Both the position numbers and the translations under genes were made by a program. DNA of 64,000 nt from Peptoniphilus equinus (GTDB lineage Bacteria; Bacillota; Clostridia; Tissierellales; Peptoniphilaceae): the NCBI RefSeq assembly GCF_027921445.1, contig NZ_CP115667.1, positions 868,001 through 932,000 on the forward strand, read 5' to 3'. The first letter of the stretch is position 1; every line of letters starts with the position of its first letter. This document shows, piece by piece, positions 1-7,506 of the stretch. Below the pieces are notes generated by a model, which was not told where the DNA came from, ran no database searches, and saw only the letters and a list, made by a program, of their open reading frames with translations.

Positions 1-1158
1 AGTCATCTTGCTGAGCCACACTTCTTCTAAACTCTTAGTATTGTCCAATCCGCCCAGATCTCTCACCTCAGTAAGCTTGGCGTTGCGGAAATCTATTTTT
101 TGTACTTTTTCAGCGCCATAGAACATGTCGTTCATAGTTTCAATACTGGATAAGTCCCACTTGCTGACGTCAGGGTTCGCTGACGGCGTATTGTAAAACG
201 CATAATGCATAAATTGAACATTAGCAGTGTCCCACTTACTTACATCGGGATTGGCTAATGGCGCGTTCATAAATATCCCTGCAATAGACCCAACATTAGA
301 TATATTCCAGTTGCTCACATCAGGATTGGCTACTAATGCATAAGAAAACATCTCACTCATATCTAAAATATTTGAGGTATTCCAACGGCTAACATCAGGA
401 TCAGCCGATTGTGCATTAAAAAACATACCGTGTATATCTATAACTTTAGAGACATCCCACTGACTCACATCAGGATTCGCTGATGACGTATCTGCAAACA
501 TATAGCTCATATTCGTGACATTGGAGGTATCCCACTGACTCACATCGAGATTGACCGATCTCGTATGTGCAAACATATATTTCATATCCGTGACATTAGA
601 GGTGTCCCACTGACTCACATCGAGATTGAGGGATTGCGCAGATTCAAACATTGAACTCATAGTTGTGACATTGGAGGTATCCCACTGACTCACATCGAGA
701 TTGGGCGATCTTGCTCCGCCAAACATCATTCTCATATCTGTCACGTTGGAGGTGTCCCAGTTGCTCACATCGAGACTGATAAATGCCGTCGTCTTAAACA
801 TCCCATACATATTCTTGACATTGGAGGTATCAATGTCGGCAGCTATATCAATCTGTCCATCAAATTCACTAAATAAATAAGAAGAATCATCCGGAAACTG
901 TACCCCGGATTCGATGGATACGAATGGTTGTGAGTCGAAAAAATCCTTGTGATTCCTCTTGAAGTCATCCCATAACTTATTATCCATTTTACCGTTGCCG
1001 TACACTCGAACGGTCTTCGCCTCCGCATTATAGTCCATATGTACACTGCCATCACTTGAAATCTCATAGGTTTCAATCTCAGCCGCCCACACGTGGGTAG
1101 TGACGGTGACGAGCAGGCACAGCCACAGCGCCAGTGCCGTGACAATTTTCTTTTTCAT
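1..1158 (-). CDS. BspA-like surface protein with DUF285 repeats (3' end outside window)
   Basis: The 386 codons present start with a signal peptide (MKKKIVTALALWLCLL, cleavage near VWA-AE), so the product is exported. From about residue 125 there are 25-residue tandem units of the form LDVSxWDTSNVTxMxxMF, about ten copies, which is the DUF285/BspA-type leucine-rich repeat of surface proteins. Such proteins often mediate adhesion or host contact; that role here is inference. The frame stays open to base 1, so the gene is cut by the window edge and any anchor domain is not visible. The start ATG has a strong GAAGGAGGG ribosome site. An intrinsic terminator ends only 7 bases before that site, and an octamer-repeat leader ORF lies upstream, which points to attenuation. 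Confidence 0.9.
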   Translation of the reverse strand, partial: MKKKIVTALALWLCLLVTVTTHVWAAEIETYEISSDGSVHMDYNAEAKTVRVYGNGKMDNKLWDDFKRNHKDFFDSQPFVSIESGVQFPDDSSYLFSEFDGQIDIAADIDTSNVKNMYGMFKTTAFISLDVSNWDTSNVTDMRMMFGGARSPNLDVSQWDTSNVTTMSSMFESAQSLNLDVSQWDTSNVTDMKYMFAHTRSVNLDVSQWDTSNVTNMSYMFADTSSANPDVSQWDVSKVIDIHGMFFNAQSADPDVSRWNTSNILDMSEMFSYALVANPDVSNWNISNVGSIAGIFMNAPLANPDVSKWDTANVQFMHYAFYNTPSANPDVSKWDLSSIETMNDMFYGAEKVQKIDFRNAKLTEVRDLGGLDNTKSLEEVWLSKMT

Positions 1159-1173
1159 AGTCCCTCCTTCAAT

Positions 1174-1222
1174 AAAAAAAGCGGCAAAAATAGACCTCTT
1201 ATGTAAGGTCTACTTTGCCGCT
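1174..1222 (-). terminator. Leader terminator before the surface-protein gene
   Basis: On the minus strand the arm AGCGGCAAAGTAGACC pairs with GGTCTATTTTTGCCGCT around a loop containing ATAAGAGG, with one bulge, and is followed by seven T at 1180-1174. It sits between the leader ORF stop and the ribosome site at 1163-1170. With a promoter at 1406-1434 on the same strand, it would stop transcripts before the surface-protein gene unless melted. Confidence 0.8.
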
Positions 1223-1244
1223 TCTATGTGGGCGCACAAAAAGA

Positions 1245-1373
1245 TTACCGTCTGTCCGTCTGTCCGTCTGTCCGTCTGTCCGTCTGTCCGTCTGTCCGTC
1301 TGTCCGTCTGTCCGTCTGTCCGTCTGTCCGTCTGTCCGTCTGTCCGTCTGAAGATTGTACCGATAGCAGTCAT
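1245..1373 (-). CDS. Putative 42-residue leader peptide across an octamer repeat
   Basis: An ATG at 1373 follows AGAAAGGGTGG, a good ribosome site with effective spacing near 7, and lies about 26 bases below the predicted transcription start. It encodes MTAIGTIF and then repeats of RRTDGQTD, ending at TAA 1247-1245 directly after the repeat and 23 bases before the terminator hairpin. The repeat is open in all three frames. One unit is 8 bases, so gain or loss of a unit shifts the downstream frame. With one more unit the stop moves to 1201-1199 in the hairpin loop; with one fewer it moves to 1212-1210 inside the hairpin stem. Translation is not proven. It could be incidental, but its placement between promoter and terminator is typical of attenuator leader peptides. 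Confidence 0.45.
   Translation of the reverse strand: MTAIGTIFRRTDGQTDRRTDGQTDRRTDGQTDRRTDGQTDRR
1249..1350. repeat. Octanucleotide tandem repeat, 12.75 copies
   Basis: Perfect tandem array of TCTGTCCG on plus (CGGACAGA on minus), 102 bases, with no mismatches. Perfect short arrays of this length are typical of slipped-strand contingency loci. The array lies in the predicted 5' leader of the surface-protein gene. Confidence 0.97.
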
Positions 1374-1405
1374 CTCTGTCCACCCTTTCTGTAGTTTACT
1401 CCCAA

Positions 1406-1434
1406 ATTATAATGCTTTTTTACCGCGTTGCCTA
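1406..1434 (-). promoter_or_regulatory. Sigma-A-type promoter for the surface-protein leader
   Basis: TAGGCA (1429-1434, four of six matches to the -35 consensus), 17-base spacer, then perfect TATAAT at 1406-1411. A-rich tracts lie upstream (about 1445-1475) and could act as an UP element. Predicted start near 1399, giving a leader of about 240 bases. Confidence 0.6.
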
Positions 1435-1685
1435 GTACTTTTTCACGATACCTCAGTTTTTTTTATAGTTTTTTCAAGCTAGGTGAGTTTTGGCTTATTC
1501 CTCGCTCAGCGAACTGACCTCGGCGTCTTTATTCGAGGATATCCCGCCTCTCAAACACCCACACACTGACACGAAGAAAGCACATCTTAGACTGCGCGAG
1601 GATACCGATGGGAAAAGCCATGGTGGTCTCCGTTCTCGACCGGAGCATGAATAAAGACGGTGAAAGTACCGATACCGTGTCCTCT
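1435..1685. other. Stretch without a recognisable gene
   Basis: Between the surface-protein promoter and the terminator of the next gene. It holds A/T tracts near 1445-1475 and a distant inverted repeat (GTCTTTATTC at 1528-1537 and GAATAAAGAC at about 1649-1658). Short open frames here have no recognisable domains or ribosome sites. Confidence 0.5.
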
Positions 1686-1722
1686 CAAAACAAAAAGCGA
1701 CTAAGAAATTCTTAATCGCTTT
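1686..1722 (-). terminator. Intrinsic terminator of the epimerase operon
   Basis: Minus strand hairpin AAGCGATTAAGAA / TTCTTAGTCGCTT with a very short loop, followed by TTTTTGTTTT, about 50 bases after the stop of the beta-lactamase-fold gene. Confidence 0.85.
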
Positions 1723-1771
1723 ATCACATTGTTTGATATGACAACATGGCATGTCCGCGAACTCCCTGTGG

Positions 1772-2881
1772 TTACGGTTCTTTGACACTACCGACGATTT
1801 TCTCATAGCGTCTTAACGCGTCGACGTACGCCGCCTTGATGGCTTTCTCCGACGAGCCGAAATACCGTGCGCTGATGTCGTCCAGGATCTGTTGTTCGTC
1901 GGCAATCATATTGCGTCCCAGAAAGAGTCCGGAAATAAAATTTTTGGTAAGCTTAAGAGATGCCGTGCCTTCCACGGCGACAATGGTGTGATCATCCGGC
2001 GCCACTTCAAAGGCGATGAAAAACGAGCCGTAGTTCTTTGTGATGGCGTTGTGCGTGGTTGTCTTGGCTTCCCCGGTTATATAGATGGTATCCGGTTTGC
2101 CGCTATGGCTGTGGCTATGATAGACCATCTGTGATATCCTCCCGATGATGTCTTTGCCTTCACTCCGGGACGTAACGTCTCGTGTGAGAACGACAAGGAT
2201 ATAGTCCCCCTCATCGGTGAAGACAATGCCGCCGTCGTGTTCAATGCCATCTAAGTCCCCGGTTTTATGAGCTGATGTCACATGGGCCGGCAGATAGCGC
2301 AAAAGCCGATCCTGCTGCACGCTCTCACACATCACGCTGCGAATCCACGTCAGGTCATCTCGTGACAGCACATCCTGATAGATCATGTGAAGCAGCGTCG
2401 CCATGTCTCGTGCAGAAATCCAATTGTCCCGACGATTGTCATCAATAGACTCCATCATGTTGCGATTCAGCTGCGTGTCATGGAGACGAAGTTTCGCGGC
2501 TGTCTCATTGATATACTCTTTGCCTAAAATGTGGATGAAATAGTTGGCAGCTTCATTGTCGGAGACCATGAGCATGAGGGTCATTAAGTCTCGGAAGGTG
2601 TAGGCCTGTCCATGGTTTAAAAATTGGAGCACACCATCGCCCGCCGTCCGCAAAGCGTCAGAGACATCGACAGTATCTTCCCATGCAAAATCTCCTCGCT
2701 CCACACGCTCAAAAAACGCAAGCATGATCAAGAGTTTGATGGTTGAGGCTGACGGCATAGGCAGGCCGCCGTTTATGCTAAATTCATCACCCTGCTTTAA
2801 GTCCCTGTATGCCACAGCCACCGTGCCGTGACACGTTGCGATATACGTTTGCAGTTTTCTCTTTAAGGTTTCCACGGACAC
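1772..2881 (-). CDS. Serine beta-lactamase-fold hydrolase fused to DUF3870
   Basis: 369 residues, GTG start chosen because GGAGGAG lies 9 bases upstream. The N-terminal two thirds is class A beta-lactamase-like (Beta-lactamase2 family): SASTIK with S46 and K49 as the SxxK pair, SDN at 107-109, and HKTG near 206. The class A omega-loop EPELN is not evident, so a true beta-lactamase is unlikely; an amidase or peptidase role is inference. From about residue 268 it reads as a DUF3870 domain (TIYITGEAK, GLFLGRNM, ARYFGSSEKAIKAAY). No signal peptide is present, so the enzyme is predicted to be cytoplasmic, unusual for this fold. It is the last gene of a unit with a DUF819 membrane protein and a dipeptide epimerase, suggesting work on imported wall peptides. 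Confidence 0.85.
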   Translation of the reverse strand: MSVETLKRKLQTYIATCHGTVAVAYRDLKQGDEFSINGGLPMPSASTIKLLIMLAFFERVERGDFAWEDTVDVSDALRTAGDGVLQFLNHGQAYTFRDLMTLMLMVSDNEAANYFIHILGKEYINETAAKLRLHDTQLNRNMMESIDDNRRDNWISARDMATLLHMIYQDVLSRDDLTWIRSVMCESVQQDRLLRYLPAHVTSAHKTGDLDGIEHDGGIVFTDEGDYILVVLTRDVTSRSEGKDIIGRISQMVYHSHSHSGKPDTIYITGEAKTTTHNAITKNYGSFFIAFEVAPDDHTIVAVEGTASLKLTKNFISGLFLGRNMIADEQQILDDISARYFGSSEKAIKAAYVDALRRYEKIVGSVKEP

Positions 2882-2903
2882 AAGTCACCACTCCTCCATG
2901 ATT

Positions 2904-4085
2904 TTAAGCGAGCATTTGGAGCACAGCGCCCATAGCAAGTCCAAAGAAGTTGCCCACTGCCGCTCCGAGCACGCCCATTAGTACACCAATACCCGAAAAG
3001 GCGGGATCGTACGCCGAGGCAATGATCGGCGCGGAGGCTGAACCGCCGATGTTGGCAAGGGATGATGTGGAGACCATGCAAAGATCCCAATGGAAGAACT
3101 TGGAGAGCAAAAACATAAGCACGGTGTGAATGAGCAAAATGCCCAGTCCGAAAAGGATCCACATCGGCGCGGCAACCAGTGCTGTAATGGACGCTGTGGA
3201 TGCCAAGAGGGATACTACGGCATAGAGGTACACACTGGAGAGCTCTTCTACGGCAGGGAGTTTGCCAAGGGGGCTTAGCGCCGCCACAAGACCGATGACG
3301 GTAACCAGTACGGTCACAATCGTGCCGCTGCCGAACATATCGAGGCCCATCTCAGTGAGCGAAGTGTTGATCGCTTCTCCCGCCATCTGGGTCAGGGCAG
3401 ACACCATAAGTGAGAGGCCGATTAAGAAAATCCAATCCGCCGCTGAAGCTTTCTGCTTGTCTTTATTGACTTCTTTTGCGGCAGCTTCTGCAATGGCGTT
3501 GAGTTTCGAGGTGTCTGCATTGGTCGCTTTGTTCCACTTGGATTCATACTTTACGGCGAGGAGTAACAGCGCAATCCACAGTGAATAACACACAGTGTCC
3601 AGTGCCAGGGCACTGCCGAATGCACCGGAGTCCACAGGAAGCGCCGCCTGCATCGCCGCCATGTTGGCCGAGCCTCCCACCCATGAGGCGTACAGTGCCG
3701 CCACAGCGCCCCAGGTATTCGTCCCGAGGACGCCTTTAAACAGCGGATAGAGCACGACAGTGCCGACAAAGAGGGTCAGAGATCCGCCGAGAAAAATCGC
3801 CACCATGCGTCCGCCGAGCTTCGCCATCTTTCTAAAATCACAGCGTAGGAGCATGACGAAAATCATGGCATAGAGCAAGTTGTTTTTCAGGGCGTTATAA
3901 GCTGTTGAGACGCCCTCCGAATCGTACAGCCCCACGGTGCAAAAAATCATGTTGAGGACATAGATGAAGACCAGAGGCGGTACAATGTTAAAGACTTTCC
4001 ACTTCGTATACTTTTCCAGAGCAAGAAGCGACCCTGCAATCATCATTAAAAAGGCGATGTAAGTAAATCCATTTGTAATTACCAT
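2904..4085 (-). CDS. DUF819 family multi-pass membrane protein (YjcL-like)
   Basis: 393 residues, about ten or more hydrophobic helices, with a soluble charged loop near residues 190-220. The composition and motifs (SWVGGSANMAAMQ, SLANIGGSASAPIIASAYD) match DUF819/YjcL. An upstream in-frame TTG at 4103 would make it longer, but GAGGAGG lies between that TTG and the ATG at 4085, so ATG 4085 is preferred. The gene starts 10 bases after the epimerase stop and ends 22 bases before the next gene, so it is co-transcribed. DUF819 has no settled function; a transporter of dipeptides or muropeptides is inferred only from its neighbours. Confidence 0.85.
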   Translation of the reverse strand: MVITNGFTYIAFLMMIAGSLLALEKYTKWKVFNIVPPLVFIYVLNMIFCTVGLYDSEGVSTAYNALKNNLLYAMIFVMLLRCDFRKMAKLGGRMVAIFLGGSLTLFVGTVVLYPLFKGVLGTNTWGAVAALYASWVGGSANMAAMQAALPVDSGAFGSALALDTVCYSLWIALLLLAVKYESKWNKATNADTSKLNAIAEAAAKEVNKDKQKASAADWIFLIGLSLMVSALTQMAGEAINTSLTEMGLDMFGSGTIVTVLVTVIGLVAALSPLGKLPAVEELSSVYLYAVVSLLASTASITALVAAPMWILFGLGILLIHTVLMFLLSKFFHWDLCMVSTSSLANIGGSASAPIIASAYDPAFSGIGVLMGVLGAAVGNFFGLAMGAVLQMLA

Positions 4086-4095
4086 AAGATCCTCC

Positions 4096-5187
4096 TCAGT
4101 CAATATACACGATGTTCTTGATGCCTGAGATACCCAGTCCCGGCGCGTCGCTCACCGTAATCTTCTTTTCATCAAAGACGGCACCGCCTACAACGGGATC
4201 TTCTTTACACAGCACCGGCCCGTCCAAATCCACGGCGCTGATCACTTGTCTTGCACACCCCAGGTGGACGGCGGCGTTCACACTGACTTTCGCTTCAAGC
4301 ATACAGCCTATCATACACTCCACGCCCATAAGTTCCGCCGCTGTAGTTATTTTAAGGGCATTGTAAATCCCACCGCACTTCATCAACTTGATGTTGATCA
4401 TATCCGCCGCCTGATGCTGTAAAATGGTCATGGCATCCTGAGGAGAAAAGACGGACTCGTCGGCGAGCACAGGAATTGGCGAACGCTCGGTGACATACTT
4501 GAGACCTGAAATGTCATGGGCCGCCACCGGCTGTTCCACCAACTCGATGTCCAGACTCAAGGCTTCCATTTGATTTAAAAGTTTCACCGCTTCTTTCGGA
4601 CGCCACGCTTGATTGGCGTCAATGCGAATCTTTATGTCTTTCCCTGCCGCTTGACGCACCGCTTTAAGCCGCTCCACGTCCAAAGCCGGATTGACGCCCA
4701 CCTTGGTCTTAAGCACCGTATAGCCTCGCTGAACGGCGTTTAATGTATCTCGAGCCATTTCCTGCGGATCATTGACGCTAATGGTGATGTCGGTTTCGAG
4801 CGTCTTTCTCGAGCCGCCTAAAAGCTTGTAAACCGGCACATTATAAAGCTTGCCGTAGAGGTCATAGATCGCCATATCCGCCGCCGCCTTGGCATTGTGA
4901 TTGCCCACAATGCACTTGTTTAAATCCTGAAGCAGATTTTCCAAATCATCTACGTCCCGACCTAAAAGGGTTTTGTTAATGTGGTCTTTAAAGGCTCCGA
5001 TAATGGAGCCGTGAGTTTCTCCGGTGATGACTCCCGTCGGCGGCGCCTCGCCGTATCCGATCGCTCCGGTGTCGGTATGAAGCTCGACAATAATATCTTC
5101 GACACTGTCCACCGTTCTTAAGGCTGTCTTAAACGGAACTCTTAGGGGCACGGAAATGCGCCCGAGTTTAATGGCTGTAATCTTCAT
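4096..5187 (-). CDS. ykfB: L-Ala-D/L-Glu (dipeptide) epimerase
   Basis: 363 residues, enolase superfamily, muconate lactonising subgroup. It epimerises L-Ala-D-Glu, released from peptidoglycan, to L-Ala-L-Glu for catabolism. Visible signature residues: KTKVG (KxK acid/base), DANQAW and ELVEQP and ADES as metal ligands, and NIKLMKCGG with the second catalytic lysine. N-terminal capping domain about 1-125, barrel about 126-350. AAAGGAGG lies 7 bases before the ATG. It is first in a unit with DUF819 and a beta-lactamase-fold hydrolase. A terminator in the leader (5207-5247) suggests conditional expression. Substrate range can differ between dipeptide epimerases, so the exact dipeptide is not certain. 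Confidence 0.9.
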   Translation of the reverse strand: MKITAIKLGRISVPLRVPFKTALRTVDSVEDIIVELHTDTGAIGYGEAPPTGVITGETHGSIIGAFKDHINKTLLGRDVDDLENLLQDLNKCIVGNHNAKAAADMAIYDLYGKLYNVPVYKLLGGSRKTLETDITISVNDPQEMARDTLNAVQRGYTVLKTKVGVNPALDVERLKAVRQAAGKDIKIRIDANQAWRPKEAVKLLNQMEALSLDIELVEQPVAAHDISGLKYVTERSPIPVLADESVFSPQDAMTILQHQAADMINIKLMKCGGIYNALKITTAAELMGVECMIGCMLEAKVSVNAAVHLGCARQVISAVDLDGPVLCKEDPVVGGAVFDEKKITVSDAPGLGISGIKNIVYID

Positions 5188-5206
5188 GTGAACCTCCTTT
5201 AACTAT

Positions 5207-5283
5207 AAAAAAGCCCGGAAAAATCCTCTTACGAAAATTTTACCGGGTCTCATTAGCTCGTTGACTACGACAATAGCCGTCAC
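5207..5283 (-). promoter_or_regulatory. Leader attenuator of the dipeptide epimerase operon
   Basis: The minus-strand arm CCCGGTAAAAT (5247-5237) pairs with ATTTTTCCGGG (5224-5214), followed by CTTTTTTAT, then the ribosome site of the epimerase. A GTG-initiated 26-codon frame (5283 to TAG 5205-5203) would run through the whole hairpin, but it has no clear ribosome site. Upstream, small hairpins around ACTG/CAGT and ACGGC/GTCGT are possible. It matches no riboswitch class I know. The sequence resembles the surface-protein leader (TGACxGCTATxG and xTAAGAGG in the loop). Confidence 0.6.
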
Positions 5284-5315
5284 TGATGAAGCAGTAATAC
5301 GCTTTTCTGATTGTT

Positions 5316-5345
5316 ATTATAGCTGTGAGTGCGGCGTATTGTCAA
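5316..5345 (-). promoter_or_regulatory. Strong sigma-A promoter of the epimerase operon
   Basis: Perfect TTGACA (5340-5345) and perfect TATAAT (5316-5321) with an 18-base spacer. Start near 5309 gives a leader of about 120 bases that contains the terminator at 5207-5247. The bases from 5346 to 5502 hold nothing further that I recognise. Confidence 0.85.
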
Positions 5346-5502
5346 CTGTTCCTTTACTGTAATGCCGCAAGAAAAATGGTGTCCTGAAGCTATCCGTCTT
5401 CTTCTGATGTTTGAGAAACGATGTGACTCTCTATACCCGAGCTGTGTAAGACGCTCTGTTGCACCGGTCTTTGACACAAGAGTCAACTAAGTGCTCAGAT
5501 AT

Positions 5503-5537
5503 AAAAAAGGCAAACCCGAACGGTCTCAGGTTTGCCA
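5503..5537 (-). terminator. Intrinsic terminator of thrS
   Basis: Minus-strand hairpin GGCAAACC...GGTTTGCC with an inner loop, followed by TTTTTTAT, 16 bases after the thrS stop codon. Confidence 0.85.
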
Positions 5538-5552
5538 ATCTTTGCACGTCAT

Positions 5553-7478
5553 TTATTTAACTAATAACGACTCCGGATCAATAGTTTTATCTTGAATTTC
5601 CTTTTGTAAATCTTTAATAAAGTCTTCAATGGCTACGTCTTTGAGTTCGTCGCCGTTGCGCCGACGTACCGAGAGCTTGCCGCTTTCCAATTCCTGTTCC
5701 CCGACGACTAGCATATAGTTAATCTTTTGCATTTGAGCTTGGCGAATCTTATATCCGACTTTTTCAGAGCGTTCATCCAGTTCGACACGAAGACCTGCCG
5801 CTTCTAGCTGGTCTTTAATGTGCTTGGCACCCTCTGTAAACTTTTCAGATACAGGAATGACCTCAACTTGTACCGGCGCCAACCAAAGCGGGAACTTCCC
5901 TGCAAAGTGCTCGATGAGAATGCCGAGGAATCGTTCGATAGAACCGAAGAGCGCTCGGTGGAGCATGACGGGACGTGCTTTTTCGCCGTTTTCATTGACA
6001 TAAGTCAAATCAAAGTTGACAGGCATTTGGAAGTCAAGTTGGATGGTGCCGCATTGCCATGTACGGCCGATGGCATCTTCCAGATGGTAGTCGATCTTTG
6101 GACCGTAGAATGCACCGTCTCCCTCATTGATGGTGTATGGCAGACCCTTCTTTTCAAGGGCTTGCTTCAATGCGTCTTCCGCCGCATTCCAAGACTCCAG
6201 GTCGCCCATGTAGTCTTTCGGACGAGTGGAAAGTTCCATGGTGTATTTAAATCCGAACGTGGTATAGAGGAAGTCTGCCAAGTCAATGAGACGGAATACT
6301 TCTTCTTCGACTTGAGACGGCAGGCAGTACACGTGGGCATCGTCTTGAGTGAAGGTACGGACACGGAACAAACCGTGAAGTGCACCGGATAACTCATGGC
6401 GGTGAACTTGACCGTACTCGCTGAGGCGAATCGGCAAGTCACGATAAGAGTGAGGCTCAGATGCATAGACAATGGTAGAGCCCGGGCAGTTCATCGGCTT
6501 CACCGCATAGTCATCGCCGTCAATCTTGGTGAAATACATATTTTCTTTATAGTGATCCCAGTGACCGCTCTTGTGCCAAAGATCTTCATTGAGGATAATC
6601 GGCGTTTGAATTTCACCGTAGCCGTTCTTCAGCAGCACATTGCGCCACCAGTTCAGCAATTCGTTGCGAACCAGCATACCGTGCGGATGAAAGAATGGGA
6701 ATCCCGGACCTTCTTCGTGCATGGTAAAAAGTTTCAGCTCTTTGCCAAGCTTTCTGTGATCGCGTTTTTCCGCTTCTTCAATGCGTGTGACGTAGTCATC
6801 CAGTTGGGATTTCTTTTCAAAGGAGATGCCGTAAATACGTTGCAGCATCTTATTATTTTCGTCCCCTCTCCAGTATGCACCTGCAATGGAAAGCAGTTTG
6901 ATAGCTTTGATGTTTTTAACGGTATCCAGATGCGGTCCCTTACAGAGGTCGACAAATTCTCCAATACGGTAGAGACTTACGGTGTCATCGTCCAAGCCTT
7001 CAAGGAGTTCCAATTTGTAGTCCTGATTGTCGTTTTTGAAAAGTTCAACAGCTTCGCTGCGAGGCAGTGACAGCTTCTCAACGTCATAACCTTCTTTGAC
7101 AATCTTCTTCATTTCACTTTCAATGGTTTCTAAATCTTCCGGACTGAAGCGGTGTTCAGTGTCTAAATCGTAATAGAAGCCGTTGTCGATAGCCGGGCCG
7201 ATGGCAAATTTTGTGTCGGGAAACAACCGTTTAATCGCATAAGCCATCACGTGCGATGTGGTATGCCAAAAGATGTGTTTGCCTTCTTTGTCTTCAAATT
7301 TGACGACTTTAAAATCGCCGTCTGTATCAACGGTGTCCGACTTACCGAGAATGTTGCCGTTAAAGACAGCTCCCACGGCTGCACGTTCCAGGCCTGCTGA
7401 AATGTCTAAAATAATGTCTTTAACAGATTTTGGCGCATCGTATTCTCTTACTGCGCCGTCAGGTAGTGTAATTTTCAT
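5553..7478 (-). CDS. thrS: Threonyl-tRNA synthetase
   Basis: 641 residues, the usual length. Domains: TGS about 1-61, editing domain with HTTSH near 80 and DLCKGPH near 180, class II catalytic core with MNCPGS (zinc cysteine), a VHRHELSG-type motif 2 loop, FTQDDAH, and motif 3 HRALFGSIERF, then the anticodon-binding domain from about 530. An in-frame start exists 45 bases upstream, but GGGAGG lies 4 bases before ATG 7478, so that ATG is chosen. The gene is transcribed alone under a T-box leader and ends at its own terminator, so it is expected to respond to uncharged tRNA-Thr. Confidence 0.98.
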   Translation of the reverse strand: MKITLPDGAVREYDAPKSVKDIILDISAGLERAAVGAVFNGNILGKSDTVDTDGDFKVVKFEDKEGKHIFWHTTSHVMAYAIKRLFPDTKFAIGPAIDNGFYYDLDTEHRFSPEDLETIESEMKKIVKEGYDVEKLSLPRSEAVELFKNDNQDYKLELLEGLDDDTVSLYRIGEFVDLCKGPHLDTVKNIKAIKLLSIAGAYWRGDENNKMLQRIYGISFEKKSQLDDYVTRIEEAEKRDHRKLGKELKLFTMHEEGPGFPFFHPHGMLVRNELLNWWRNVLLKNGYGEIQTPIILNEDLWHKSGHWDHYKENMYFTKIDGDDYAVKPMNCPGSTIVYASEPHSYRDLPIRLSEYGQVHRHELSGALHGLFRVRTFTQDDAHVYCLPSQVEEEVFRLIDLADFLYTTFGFKYTMELSTRPKDYMGDLESWNAAEDALKQALEKKGLPYTINEGDGAFYGPKIDYHLEDAIGRTWQCGTIQLDFQMPVNFDLTYVNENGEKARPVMLHRALFGSIERFLGILIEHFAGKFPLWLAPVQVEVIPVSEKFTEGAKHIKDQLEAAGLRVELDERSEKVGYKIRQAQMQKINYMLVVGEQELESGKLSVRRRNGDELKDVAIEDFIKDLQKEIQDKTIDPESLLVK

Positions 7479-7506
7479 AATTCCTCCCAAAAACGAGTGA
7501 TTCCAA

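Noticed and set aside
1249-1350. CRISPR array
   Set aside because: The units are 8 bases with no spacers, and there are no cas genes in the window.
1228-1482. Plus-strand open frame through the octamer repeat with SVCPSVRL units
   Set aside because: No ribosome site or promoter on that strand, and the repeat is open in every frame, so an ORF there is expected. The minus-strand reading has promoter, ribosome site and downstream gene.
1495-1806. Minus-strand frame of about 100 codons overlapping the end of the beta-lactamase-fold gene
   Set aside because: It covers the terminator at 1686-1722, has no ribosome site and a low-complexity, Arg/Ser/Cys-rich composition.
4083-4103. TTG start at 4103 for the DUF819 gene
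   Set aside because: It lies upstream of the GAGGAGG ribosome site that serves ATG 4085.
5207-5283. A T-box in front of the epimerase gene
   Set aside because: The conserved T-box sequence (GGTGG-ACC type) is missing; only a terminator and small hairpins are visible.
5820-7070. Long plus-strand frames of 190 and 224 codons opposite thrS
   Set aside because: They are antisense shadows of a well-conserved synthetase and have no ribosome sites.
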